A DNA stretch of 25,486 nt, taken from the NCBI RefSeq assembly GCF_000719335.1, contig NZ_JOGB01000084.1, positions 1 through 25,486 on the forward strand, given 5' to 3'. This document shows positions 14,724-21,646 of the stretch, piece by piece. This DNA comes from Streptomyces sp. NRRL S-87. Its GTDB lineage: Bacteria > Actinomycetota > Actinomycetes > Streptomycetales > Streptomycetaceae. The position numbers and the translations under genes are program-made. Positions within the stretch are counted from its first letter, which is position 1, and each line of letters starts with the position of its first letter. The notes beneath the pieces were generated by a model that saw only the letters and a list, made by a program, of their open reading frames with translations, was not told where the DNA came from and ran no database searches.

Positions 14724-15950
14724 TCAGAGACGGATGACCACCAGGGCCGCGTCGTCGGTGGCGCCGGCGGCGGGGAGCAGGTCCAGGAGCAGCGCGTCGG
14801 CCAGTTGCTCGGGTCCGAGCGTGCGGTGGGCGGCGAGCGACTCGGCCAGCCGCGCCAGGCCGACGTCGATGTCCTCGTGCCGGCGCTCGACCAGGCCGTC
14901 GGTGTAGAGCACGAGGGTGTCGCCGCTGCTGCAGGCGTGCTGCGCCTGGGGGCGCGCCACGTGCTCCGGCCGCGCCCCGAGGGGCGGGTCGGTGGCCCGG
15001 TCCAGGAACTCCACCGTGCCGCCGTGGCGCAGCAGAGCGGGCGGGGGATGGCCGGCGCTGCTGTACGTGAGGGTGCCGCCGGTCCGGTCGATGTGCACGG
15101 ACACCGCGGTCGTCGACTCGGCGCCCTCGACCGACCGGGCGTACAGGCCCAGCGCCTCCAGCGCCTTCGCCGGCCCGGTGGAGGTGAGCGAGGCGGCGCT
15201 GAGCGCACTGCGCAGCTGCCCCATGACCCCCGCGGCCGCCAGTCCGTGTCCCACGACGTCGCCCACGGCCACCGACATGGTCCCGTCCGGCAGCTCGACG
15301 AGGTCGTACCAGTCCCCGCACACGTTCAGCGCACCGACGGCCGGCTGGTAGCGGACCGCCGTCTGGTGGTGCTCCGGCAGGCGCGGGGCGGGCAGCATGG
15401 CGTCCTGGAGGGCGAGCGCGACGGACCGCTCCCGGGCGTGGGCCTGCCGCAGCCGCTGGTTGGCCTCCTGGAGTTCCCGGGACCGGGTGTACAGCTCGGC
15501 CTCCAGCACGCGGGCCCGGTCCCCGGCCGCCCGGCCCCGGGCCCGGATCAGCTCGGTGACCTCCTCCACCCGGTGGATGAGCAGCACGACCCGCCCCTCG
15601 GAGTCCAGGACCGGGGCGTTGATCGGGCTCCAGTACCGCTCCTCCCACTCGCCGGGGCGGTCGGCGGACTCGACGTCGTAGCGCTGCAGCGCCATCGTGT
15701 CCCGCTCCCCGGAGGCCAGCACGCGCCTGAGGGAGGCCGCCAGGTTGGTCGCCCCCGAGGCGCTGGGATCGTTCGGGTTGTCCGGGAACACGTCGAACAG
15801 GTACCGGCCGATCAGCCCCTCGCGCGGCCGGCCGGAGTTGGTGACGAAGTCGTCGTTGGCGTCCGAGTACACCAGCTCCGGCGTCAGCAGTGCCACCATC
15901 CCCGGCAGCGCGTGGAACACCGCCCGGTAGTCGATCGCCGGTTCACTCAC
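14724..15950 (-). CDS. PAS-SpoIIE (PPM-type) serine/threonine phosphatase
   Basis: A 408-residue cytosolic regulator. Residues about 5-130 are a PAS domain (AVFHALPGMVALLTPEL ... YWSPINAPVLD). Residues about 135-180 are a coiled-coil linker (RELQEANQRLRQAHARERSVA). The SpoIIE/PPM catalytic domain fills the rest with CGDWYD, VGDVVGHG, SSAGHPPP, LYTDGLVE and TDDAALVVI, so the metal-binding Asp residues are intact. Such enzymes dephosphorylate anti-sigma-factor antagonists and so steer alternative sigma factors; the partner is not in the window. GTG at 15950 was chosen because GAGG lies 8 nt ahead; a GTG at 15956 would leave only 2 nt. Confidence 0.9.
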   Translation of the reverse strand: MSEPAIDYRAVFHALPGMVALLTPELVYSDANDDFVTNSGRPREGLIGRYLFDVFPDNPNDPSASGATNLAASLRRVLASGERDTMALQRYDVESADRPGEWEERYWSPINAPVLDSEGRVVLLIHRVEEVTELIRARGRAAGDRARVLEAELYTRSRELQEANQRLRQAHARERSVALALQDAMLPAPRLPEHHQTAVRYQPAVGALNVCGDWYDLVELPDGTMSVAVGDVVGHGLAAAGVMGQLRSALSAASLTSTGPAKALEALGLYARSVEGAESTTAVSVHIDRTGGTLTYSSAGHPPPALLRHGGTVEFLDRATDPPLGARPEHVARPQAQHACSSGDTLVLYTDGLVERRHEDIDVGLARLAESLAAHRTLGPEQLADALLLDLLPAAGATDDAALVVIRL

Positions 15951-16064
15951 GCGCACGTCCTCGTCTCCCGGGCCCCGCGCCCGGGCCCACGATACGAGCC
16001 GGACGCGCGGCGCCGTGGCGTCGACCGCCTGCTGTCACACCACTGGCCCATCCACGGTGGCGCG

Positions 16065-16101
16065 GCCGGTCCGCCGGGGCGGGTGGCCCCGGCGGACCGG
16101 C
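16065..16101 (-). terminator. Terminator of the M1 peptidase gene, 16-bp perfect stem
   Basis: GCCGGTCCGCCGGGGC (16065-16080) and its exact complement GCCCCGGCGGACCGGC (16086-16101) close a 5-nt gggtg loop, 33 nt past the peptidase stop. Confidence 0.78.
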
Positions 16102-16133
16102 GCGTGGCGCGTCGCGGCGCGACGTACCGTGCG

Positions 16134-18011
16134 TCAGCCCTCGATGCGGTGCTGGGTCCAGAACGTGGTCAGGTCGGTCGCCGTCGCCGCCTGCGCGGCC
16201 GCCTTGAACTCGGCCGTGGTGGACACGCCGTACCAGTGCGCGGCGGCGTAGTCCTTCAGCAGCTTGGCCATCGCGGTGTCGCCGAGCACCCGCCGCAGGT
16301 CGTGCAGGGCGCACTTGCCGTAGCCGTACACGACGGTCGAGTACCGGGACGGGTGGGCGTCCCAGTACGCCATGGAGTTGGTGATCTTCTCGGCGGACGA
16401 CGCCCATGAGACGCCGCTCCAGCAGTTGGTACCGGTCTTGCCCAGGGCCAGGTCGGTGGCGTAGTCGGTGAACGCCTCGTCCAGCCACGGGCCGGCGTAC
16501 TCGTCGTCGCCGACGATGCCGTACCACCACTGGTGGCCGATCTCGTGGGTGAGGGCGGTGGTGCTCACCAGGTCCAGGACGAAGCCGGGGTACTCCATGC
16601 CCCCGAACCAGTAGTTGTTGTCGATGATCGCGTCGAGCTCGCCGTACGGGTACGCCCCGAAGCGCGCGGCGTGGGCGTCGACGGCGTTCTTGGCGGTGGT
16701 CAGCATCGACTGGGAGTCCGCGGAGCTGATCCCGGACACCGAGTAGATGGTGATCGGGGTCCCGCCGGGCGAGGTGCCGGAGATCTTGCTGAACGGTCCG
16801 GCACCCCAGGCGAAGTCACGGACCTTGGACGCGGTGGCCGTGGTGACCGTTCGCCCGCTGGTGCCCGGGGTGTCGACCGACGTGCCGGTGGCCGGCACCA
16901 GCAGGCCGCTGGGGTGGTCGAGGGCCACGGTGAAGTCGGCGGCCAGTGAGTAGAAGGACTCGCCGTTGTTGGTGTACGGGTCCAGGTGCCAGCCCGCGCC
17001 GTCGCGGACCGCGAGGACGGGCAGGGCGTTGCCGATGTTGCTGAACGCCCCGTCGTGGCCGAACCGGTCCGCCCCGCTGGGCACGGTGATCGCCAGGTCG
17101 AACCCGATCGTGGCGGCCTGGCCCTGGGCGAGCGGGGTGGGCAGGTCGATCCTGAGGGCGGTGCAGGCCACCGACAGCGCGCCGGCCGTGCCGCCGGTGA
17201 CGTTGCTGACGGTGATCGGCATGGCCGAGCAGCTGCCGTGGTAGTTGTCCCACAGCCTCAGGTACACCTCGCTCAGCGGGGTGGCGGAGGCGTTGGTGAA
17301 CGAGGCGCTCTCGTGGCCGGTCCACACGAAGCCGCTCGCGTCGCTGCTGAGGTTCACGGTGTACGAGGGCGCGGCCGGCGTCCGGGTGGAGTCCGTGGGC
17401 GGGACCGTGCCGCCGGAGGTGTCGAGGGCGACGTCGTCCACGACGAAACTGGTCTGGAGGCTGGAGTCCTCCGAGCCGGTGAACGCGACGGTCACGGTCT
17501 GGCCGGCGAAGGCCGAGACGTCGAACGACTTCTGCACGTACCCGGTGTTCTTGTCGAGGTTCGAGTACGTCGCGAGCGTCGTACTGCCGATCTTCGCCGT
17601 CAGGGTGTCGTACCTGACCGAAGAGGTCCGCTCGGCGGTGTCGACGTGCAGCCAGAAGCTGAGGGTGGCGGTGCTGCATCCGGACGGGACCGCGACGCTC
17701 TGGGAGAGCGTGTCGGTGTGCGTGCGGCCCGTGCCGTCGAGCCAGGCGAAGTAGCCGCCGGCATGGGCGCTCTGGCCGGAGCGGTTGGTGATCAGGCCGG
17801 TCTGGGACTGGCTCCAGGGCGAAGTGCCGCTCTCGAAGCCGCCGTTGGCGACGACCTGCGCCGGGGTGCAGGCGGCGGCCGGCCGCGGGACCGTTGCCGT
17901 TGCCGTTGCCGTTGCCGCGGTGGCCGGTGCCGCGGGCAGCAGCGCGGCCGCGGCGAGCGCGGCGACCGTGCTCAGGGTCGCGACGAAGGCCTTGTGGGGG
18001 GTGGCTCTCAC
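16134..18011 (-). CDS. Secreted M1-family zinc metallopeptidase
   Basis: A 625-residue exported peptidase. The start is the GTG at 18011, with AAGGAG 6 nt ahead. An Ala-rich signal peptide (1-33 or so) is followed by an Ala-Thr run. Residues about 45-205 form a beta-rich module that begins NGGFESG and contains WLHVDTAERTS and SFVVDDVALD, like jelly-roll/MAM or carbohydrate-binding modules. Residues about 220-400 match the M1 N-terminal beta domain. The catalytic domain has GGMEYPG in place of GAMEN, HEIGH at 489-493 and the third zinc ligand Glu512 in WLDEAFTDY. Y562/Y564 in VVYGYGK fit the transition-state Tyr. It probably cleaves N-terminal residues from peptides outside the cell. The M1 C-terminal helical domain is short or missing. 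Confidence 0.9.
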   Translation of the reverse strand: MRATPHKAFVATLSTVAALAAAALLPAAPATAATATATATVPRPAAACTPAQVVANGGFESGTSPWSQSQTGLITNRSGQSAHAGGYFAWLDGTGRTHTDTLSQSVAVPSGCSTATLSFWLHVDTAERTSSVRYDTLTAKIGSTTLATYSNLDKNTGYVQKSFDVSAFAGQTVTVAFTGSEDSSLQTSFVVDDVALDTSGGTVPPTDSTRTPAAPSYTVNLSSDASGFVWTGHESASFTNASATPLSEVYLRLWDNYHGSCSAMPITVSNVTGGTAGALSVACTALRIDLPTPLAQGQAATIGFDLAITVPSGADRFGHDGAFSNIGNALPVLAVRDGAGWHLDPYTNNGESFYSLAADFTVALDHPSGLLVPATGTSVDTPGTSGRTVTTATASKVRDFAWGAGPFSKISGTSPGGTPITIYSVSGISSADSQSMLTTAKNAVDAHAARFGAYPYGELDAIIDNNYWFGGMEYPGFVLDLVSTTALTHEIGHQWWYGIVGDDEYAGPWLDEAFTDYATDLALGKTGTNCWSGVSWASSAEKITNSMAYWDAHPSRYSTVVYGYGKCALHDLRRVLGDTAMAKLLKDYAAAHWYGVSTTAEFKAAAQAATATDLTTFWTQHRIEG

Positions 18012-18211
18012 ACGTAACTCCTTCTCGGCGGCCGGGATCCCGGCCTGCTCGGTGGCCGCCCGGCACCGGCCGGGTACGCCGGCGGACGGCCGCGGGCGGC
18101 GCCCCGTTCGCGGGGGCGCCGTGGTGAGACGTGCCGTGCCCCCGGGTCGGGGACACACCGCTACGCAGCCTCGCAGCGTTGACCGGAACATGCCATCCAG
18201 GAGCAGGTAAA

Positions 18212-18241
18212 GCGTTCCTCCCCGTCGGACCGGAGGAACGC
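18212..18241. terminator. Second of two tandem hairpins downstream of small secreted gene
   Basis: GCGTTCCTCC (18212-18221) and GGAGGAACGC (18232-18241) pair over a 10-nt loop. It abuts the hairpin at 18242-18277 with no gap. On the other strand it lies about 200 nt upstream of the peptidase start. Confidence 0.6.
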
Positions 18242-18277
18242 CCAGGGGCGGTCGACGCACGCGTCGACCGCCCCTGG
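18242..18277 (-). terminator. Terminator, 17-bp perfect stem
   Basis: CCAGGGGCGGTCGACGC (18242-18258) and GCGTCGACCGCCCCTGG (18261-18277) pair perfectly with a 2-nt nominal loop, 16 nt past the small secreted gene. It is one of the strongest hairpins in the window. Confidence 0.78.
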
Positions 18278-18293
18278 CGTACCCCTTCGGTGA

Positions 18294-18539
18294 TCAGTGG
18301 GAGCCGAGGTGGCTGCCCTTCGCCCACTCCTTCTCGCCGTCCTTCGCGCAGGTCGACGTGTAGACCGGGCCGACCGCGGCCGGGATGGCCGCCGCGGAGG
18401 CGCAGTTGGAGGAGTAGGTCTTGTGGCCGCCCGAGAAGTAGTCGATGTCGACGCCGTCGTGGGCGAGGGCGGCACCGGCGCCGCCGAGCAGGATGCCCGC
18501 GGCGAGGACAGAGGCGGTCACAGCAGAACGAATACGCAT
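18294..18539 (-). CDS. Small secreted protein with two cysteines
   Basis: An 81-residue protein beginning MRIRSAVTASVLAAG with a signal peptide likely cut after ALA at residue 26. The mature form is only about 55 residues: HDGVDIDYFSGGHKTYS, then NCAS and STCA, whose two Cys (separated by 18 residues) may form a disulfide, and a His/Lys-rich end (EKEWAKGSHLGSH). I do not recognise the family. GGAG lies 4 nt before the ATG. It is transcribed alone, with a strong tandem terminator, and faces a 0.7-kb divergent gap. Roles such as a secreted signal, inhibitor or surface peptide are all possible; none is shown. Confidence 0.72.
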   Translation of the reverse strand: MRIRSAVTASVLAAGILLGGAGAALAHDGVDIDYFSGGHKTYSSNCASAAAIPAAVGPVYTSTCAKDGEKEWAKGSHLGSH

Positions 18540-18745
18540 GACTCTCCAAAGAAGCGATCGGAGCGACGCGCTGTTGACGGCGCGTCGGTCGGTGCAACCG
18601 CTGACCCGGCCCGGGGGAAACGAACGTTCACCCGGATGCCGGGGAAGTAACGATTCCACAGCAAATAGGCATGAAATCCGTTGAGGTAATGGGCGGTCCG
18701 CGCGGGGATCCGGGGGGGCCTGCTCGCCGAACGGGACGTGGAGGT

Positions 18746-18782
18746 GGGGGCCGGCGCGCACGGGGCGGAGGCGCCGGCCCCC
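18746..18782. repeat. 12-bp perfect hairpin in intergenic region
   Basis: GGGGGCCGGCGC (18746-18757) and GCGCCGGCCCCC (18771-18782) pair over a 13-nt loop. No gene ends nearby on either strand, so it is not an obvious terminator. It might end an unannotated small RNA or insulate the divergent promoters. Confidence 0.55.
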
Positions 18783-18944
18783 GGGGAAGGCCACCGGACG
18801 CGGGGGCGGGTGTGGTCCGGCCGGCCGTGGTGCGGGGGCCCGGGACGGGCAGAGGTGCTGATCGCACGAGGCAATGGGTGAACTGTAAACCATGTACGAA
18901 GGGGTGGATCCGGTCGGGGGTGGCCCCGGACCTCGCGCTTGTGC

Positions 18945-18965
18945 GGGTGCGGGTGCGGGTGCGGG
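18945..18965 (+). repeat. G-quadruplex motif, (GGGTGC)n repeat
   Basis: GGG runs at 18945, 18951, 18957 and 18963 are each separated by exactly TGC, a textbook parallel G-quadruplex with 3-nt loops. Degenerate G-runs continue to about 18995. The G-rich strand is the coding strand of the acetyltransferase operon. Confidence 0.7.
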
Positions 18966-19104
18966 TGCGCGTGGGGGTGAGGGTGCGCGAGCGGGTGAGT
19001 TGCGGGTGCCGGCGCGGGTGGACCGTGCGGGCAGTGCGCGGTGCATGGGGAGCTCGAACGGCCGCGAGTGAAAAAAGGAGTGGGGCGGGGCGGCACCCCG
19101 CTGG

Positions 19105-19110
19105 TAGCGT
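19105..19110 (+). promoter_or_regulatory. Candidate -10 box for leader/acetyltransferase transcript
   Basis: TAGCGT, placing a start near 19117, about 18 nt before the leader ribosome-binding site. No clear -35 is seen in the G-rich sequence upstream. Confidence 0.4.
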
Positions 19111-19147
19111 GCGGAGCACCGTGACAGGACGTGAGGAGGTGAGCCCC

Positions 19148-19204
19148 GTGAACGCTGTATCGAGGTGGGCGCTCCCTCCTTCTTCCGTCACGGTGTGCGA
19201 CTGA
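19148..19204 (+). CDS. Eighteen-residue leader peptide upstream of GNAT gene
   Basis: GTG-initiated frame coding [18 protein letters not shown] (first residue Met), with a very strong GAGGAGG (19133-19139) 8 nt ahead and a TGA 51 nt before the acetyltransferase ATG. Contains one Trp, a Pro-Pro pair and a C-terminal Cys-Asp. Codons 7-9 belong to the left arm of an inverted repeat whose right arm is beyond the stop. The layout suggests translational control of the downstream gene. Whether it is conserved was not tested. Confidence 0.5.
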   Translation: MNAVSRWALPPSSVTVCD

Positions 19205-19227
19205 CCTGTGTGTCGTCCGGAGCGCCC
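19167..19227 (+). promoter_or_regulatory. Long-range inverted repeat spanning the leader peptide end
   Basis: GGGCGCTCC (19167-19175) and GGAGCGCCC (19219-19227) are perfectly complementary and enclose the second half of the leader frame and its stop. A ribosome translating the leader would melt the left arm. This could control access to the AAAGG ribosome-binding region at about 19242-19247. Confidence 0.45.
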
Positions 19228-19255
19228 GACAAGGCACTCCTGAAAGGCGACACCC

Positions 19256-20020
19256 ATGTACCCCGTGACGATCACCCGCGCCGCCGAGACGCACTGGCAG
19301 GCCGTGGCGGACGACCGCATCGTCGGCCACGGAGACCTCTCGCACCGCACCGACGGACGGCTCTTCGTGAGCATCGACGTGTGGCAGGAAGCGGTCTTCG
19401 ACCGCCTCGCCACCGCCATGCTGGCCGACCTGCCCACCCCGCTCCACACCCTCGTCGGCGAGTCCGACACCGATCTGAGGTCGCGTTGGGAACGCCTCGG
19501 CTTCACGCCCGTACGGCGCGAGTGGGAGTACGTCGTTCCCACCGACCCGCGTGCCACCGGCCTCGACACCGTACCGGTGCCGGCAGGAACGACGGTCCTG
19601 CCCGGTGCGGCGGCCGACGAGGGCCGACTGCGCACCCTGGACCGCGCGATCCGCGCGGAGGTCGACGCCGCCGCCGGGTGGCGCACCATGCCGGCCGAGG
19701 TGCTGCCGCTGCCGCCCGGCGACACGCTGGGGGACCCGTCGAAGTACGCGGTGGCGGTCCGCGGCGGCCGGTACGTCGGACTGGTCCGGGTGGTGCCGGT
19801 CCGCCGGCGGGCGCGGATCGGGCTCATCGCCGTACGGGCCGACCAGCACCGGCAGGGCGTCGGGCGGGCGCTCCTGGCCCACGCGCTGGGGTCGCTGCAC
19901 CGCAACGGAACCGGGTCCGCCTGGGTCGAGCTGGACGAGTCCAACGCACCCGCCATCGCCCTCTTCGAGGGCGCCGGAGCCCGGCGCACGAGCGGCTACC
20001 TGGAGCTGGAACGGAGCTGA
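19256..20020 (+). CDS. GNAT-family N-acetyltransferase, two-lobed
   Basis: A 254-residue acyl-CoA-dependent acetyltransferase. The C-terminal lobe (about 110-254) carries motif [21 protein letters not shown], whose QGVGRA loop binds the CoA pyrophosphate, then [20 protein letters not shown] (motif B). The N-terminal lobe (about 1-95) looks like a degenerate GNAT half without the CoA loop, ending [19 protein letters not shown]. The substrate is unknown; some relatives modify aminoglycosides or ribosomal proteins. The ATG has AAAGG about 9 nt ahead. A leader peptide lies upstream and an IF-1 paralogue 107 nt downstream on the same strand. Confidence 0.85.
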   Translation: MYPVTITRAAETHWQAVADDRIVGHGDLSHRTDGRLFVSIDVWQEAVFDRLATAMLADLPTPLHTLVGESDTDLRSRWERLGFTPVRREWEYVVPTDPRATGLDTVPVPAGTTVLPGAAADEGRLRTLDRAIRAEVDAAAGWRTMPAEVLPLPPGDTLGDPSKYAVAVRGGRYVGLVRVVPVRRRARIGLIAVRADQHRQGVGRALLAHALGSLHRNGTGSAWVELDESNAPAIALFEGAGARRTSGYLELERS

Positions 20021-20127
20021 CCGCGCCCGTCGGCGCGAGTCCGCCCGGCCTCGCCCCGCCCTGTCCGACCCCGTCATCTGACCCGTCAACATCCCTGTCC
20101 ACACAGCGAATCGAGAAGCGACACACC

Positions 20128-20352
20128 TTGCCAAGAACGACGAACGGCCTGGAGATGGAAGGCACCGTCATCGAGTGCCTGCGCAACGCCACCTTCACGG
20201 TGGAACTCCCCAACGGTCACCACGTGCTCGCGCACATCAGCGGGAAGATCCGGAAGAACCACATCAGGATCCTCCCGCATGACCGGGTGCTCGTGGAGCT
20301 GAGCCCGTACGACCTGACCCGGGGCCGGATCCTCTACCGCTACAGGACCTGA
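20128..20352 (+). CDS. infA: Translation initiation factor IF-1 paralogue
   Basis: A 74-residue OB-fold protein, the normal IF-1 length. It contains [32 protein letters not shown] and [12 protein letters not shown], closely matching IF-1, which binds the ribosomal A site of the 30S subunit during initiation. It differs from the housekeeping Streptomyces IF-1 I recall: it lacks the MAKKQGAIEI start and has a Cys in the first strand. No ribosomal-protein genes surround it, so it is an extra copy. The start is most likely TTG at 20128 (frame [12 protein letters not shown]), with GAGAAG 9 nt ahead; the ATG at 20155 would remove the first nine residues and has GGAG touching it. A hairpin follows. 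Confidence 0.88.
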   Translation: MPRTTNGLEMEGTVIECLRNATFTVELPNGHHVLAHISGKIRKNHIRILPHDRVLVELSPYDLTRGRILYRYRT

Positions 20353-20363
20353 CCGGGGAGCGG

Positions 20364-20400
20364 GAAGGGTGCGCCCGCGCTCGCCGCGGACGCGCCCTTC
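20364..20400 (+). terminator. Terminator after IF-1 paralogue
   Basis: GAAGGGTGCG (20364-20373) pairs with CGCGCCCTTC (20391-20400), including one G-U pair, over a 17-nt loop, 12 nt past the stop. Confidence 0.65.
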
Positions 20401-20402
20401 TC

Positions 20403-20432
20403 CGCCTGCCCGCCTGCCCGCCTGCCCGCCTG
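20403..20432. repeat. Short tandem repeat, CGCCTGCC x 3-4
   Basis: Three full copies of CGCCTGCC (20403-20426) and a partial fourth follow the IF-1 terminator. Non-coding and probably variable in copy number. Confidence 0.7.
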
Positions 20433-20513
20433 GCTCGTCGCTGGGCTCGCGCCGGTCCGTCGAGTGGCGTCGGGTCGGCCCGTCGTCGGGCTCGCTCGGG
20501 CCCGTCGGTGGGC

Positions 20514-20987
20514 TCAGCTCTCGCAGGATTCGGCGAGGTACGCCGCAGCCAGCTCCCCGGCCCGGTGGAACCAGTCGGCGAGGACCGCCACTTCGTCCGG
20601 CGAGTACTGCGCGAAGAGGTCCGCCAGGCGCACGTAGTACGGCTCGTAGATCGCGCGGACGCGCTCCGCGGCCTGCGGTACGGCGACCACGCGCACCCGC
20701 CGCCGGTCGGCCGGGTCGGGCTGGCGGGTGACGTATCCGCCGCGTTCGAGGCGGTTGATGATCCCGGTGACCGCTCCGGTGGTGACGTGGGCGCGCACCG
20801 CCAGGTCCCCGGCGGTGACCGGGGTGTCGCCGGCTTCGAGGACGTACGCGAAGCAGACCAGGTCGGTCACCCCCAGCCCCAGCTTCCGGGCGAACTCCTG
20901 CTGCCCGACCATGCTCGTGGCGATCAGGTGGTCCATCGCGGAGATCGCTTCCGCGGGTGAGGCTGCGGGTCGGATCGTACCCTCCAT
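20514..20987 (-). CDS. MarR-family transcriptional regulator
   Basis: A 157-residue winged-helix repressor. The N-terminal helix (MDHLIATSMVGQQEFARKLG) and C-terminal helices (VRAIYEPYYVRLADLFAQY) form the dimer interface. The DNA-binding core (about 35-100) has TAGDLAVRAHVTTGAVTGIINRLERGGYV followed by the wing TRQPDPADRRRVRVVAVP, with the family's DxRxxR pattern. The ATG at 20987 is preceded by GAGA. Two similar palindromes lie just upstream in the divergent region, so it likely represses itself and the membrane protein at 21069. The inducing ligand is unknown. Confidence 0.92.
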   Translation of the reverse strand: MEGTIRPAASPAEAISAMDHLIATSMVGQQEFARKLGLGVTDLVCFAYVLEAGDTPVTAGDLAVRAHVTTGAVTGIINRLERGGYVTRQPDPADRRRVRVVAVPQAAERVRAIYEPYYVRLADLFAQYSPDEVAVLADWFHRAGELAAAYLAESCES

Positions 20988-21016
20988 TGAAAATCTCTTA
21001 CTGTCTAAGATAAATT
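20987..21016 (+). promoter_or_regulatory. Promoter of the divergent membrane-protein gene
   Basis: TTGAAA (20987-20992) and TAAATT (21011-21016) are separated by 18 bp, with a start near 21023. The first MarR palindrome fits exactly within the spacer, an ideal site for repression. Confidence 0.55.
20996..21010. promoter_or_regulatory. MarR operator 1
   Basis: On the minus strand TCTTA-GACAG-TAAGA, a perfect 5-5-5 palindrome 9 nt upstream of the marR ATG and inside the spacer of the divergent promoter. Confidence 0.65.
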
Positions 21017-21017
21017 C

Positions 21018-21030
21018 CTCACTTGCTGAG
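21018..21030. promoter_or_regulatory. MarR operator 2
   Basis: On the minus strand CTCA-GCAAG-TGAG, the same half-site design as operator 1 (12 of 19 aligned bases agree by eye). Its centre is 21 bp away, two helical turns, so two dimers would sit on the same face of the DNA. Confidence 0.55.
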
Positions 21031-21068
21031 ACATCATAGGTCGGTGCAGCTCGGAGAGGGTGCAGGAC

Positions 21069-21488
21069 ATGAGCGGAAGCAAGGGACACCAGTACGACGA
21101 GGGCCACACCATCGCCGGGTGGGGCGGCACGGCCGTCGCCACGGTCGGCACCGCGCTGGTGGGCGTGGGCGTCTGCGGCTGGACGCCGGGGACGTGGCTG
21201 GGACTGGGCGTGGTGGTGGCGGCCGCCCTGCTCACCTGGGCCCTGCACCTGGCCGGCTGGGGCAAGGCCCCCGGCCCCCGGCCCGCGGACCAGTGGGGGA
21301 TGGGCACCCGTGACGCCTCCGCCCGGGCCGGACACCTGAACTGCCTCGGCTGCCGCCTGGCCGGCCGCCGCCCCGCCGCGGGGCCCGAGCGGATCACCGC
21401 GTCCGGCACGTCCGTATCCGGCGCCCCGGTATCCGGCGCGCCCGTACCCGGAACCCGCGCGGCCGACGCCGCGGATGCGGTCTCCTGA
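21069..21488 (+). CDS. Small membrane protein resembling the HGxxPAAW family
   Basis: A 139-residue protein. The N-terminus, with DEGHTIAGWGGTAVATVG, recalls the small Streptomyces HGxxPAAW membrane proteins. Two helices (about 18-38 and 44-63) are separated by a GWTPGTW turn. The tail of about 70 residues is longer than in that family: it holds NCLGCRLAGRR, a CxxC that could bind metal or be redox-active, and a Pro/Gly/Ser repeat (VSGAPVSGAPVPG). ATG 21069 was chosen for GGAGAGGG upstream; a GTG at 21060 is in frame. It is divergent from, and probably repressed by, the MarR protein. Confidence 0.75.
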   Translation: MSGSKGHQYDEGHTIAGWGGTAVATVGTALVGVGVCGWTPGTWLGLGVVVAAALLTWALHLAGWGKAPGPRPADQWGMGTRDASARAGHLNCLGCRLAGRRPAAGPERITASGTSVSGAPVSGAPVPGTRAADAADAVS

Positions 21489-21580
21489 CGCGCGGGAGCG
21501 CGCCCAACTCTCCTTCCCCCGACGGATGTTTGCCGTCCGGACCCTTGCCGTGCCGGACCGGGGTGACGAATGATGCTGGC

Positions 21581-21606
21581 GGCCGGCTACCCAGCGGTAG
21601 CCGGCC
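21581..21606 (+). repeat. 11-bp perfect hairpin in the NLP leader
   Basis: GGCCGGCTACC (21581-21591) and GGTAGCCGGCC (21596-21606) pair over a CAGC loop, 40 nt upstream of the NLP start. AATGAT at 21569-21574 could be a -10, which would put the stem at the very 5' end of the mRNA. It could alternatively be an operator or the terminator of the membrane-protein gene. Confidence 0.6.
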
Positions 21607-21646
21607 CTCCGTACGTCCCAGACCCCCCATGCGCCGGAGGCCCGCT

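Larger units (their letters stand above)
18540..19147. other. Long divergent intergenic region
   Basis: No convincing gene. Its left end has an AT-richer stretch (18640-18690) that likely holds the promoter of the small secreted gene. Further right are a 12-bp hairpin (18746-18782), a G-quadruplex repeat (18945-18965) and, at 19105-19110, a -10 box for the next operon. Frames that stay open here have codon use unlike the neighbouring genes. Confidence 0.65.

Noticed and set aside
14643..16409. 588-codon rightward open frame
   Set aside because: Antisense to the SpoIIE phosphatase and peptidase genes; composition is typical of a high-GC shadow frame and no domain is seen.
18540..18700. ydaO-type (cyclic di-AMP) riboswitch before the small secreted gene
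   Set aside because: Such riboswitches often precede Streptomyces secreted-protein genes, but the conserved blocks I know for it are absent here.
18671..19147. Possible gene in the divergent gap reading into the leader peptide frame
   Set aside because: The translation is Arg/Gly/Val low-complexity, partly from the GGGTGC repeat, without a ribosome-binding site; only the last 18 codons have a plausible own start.
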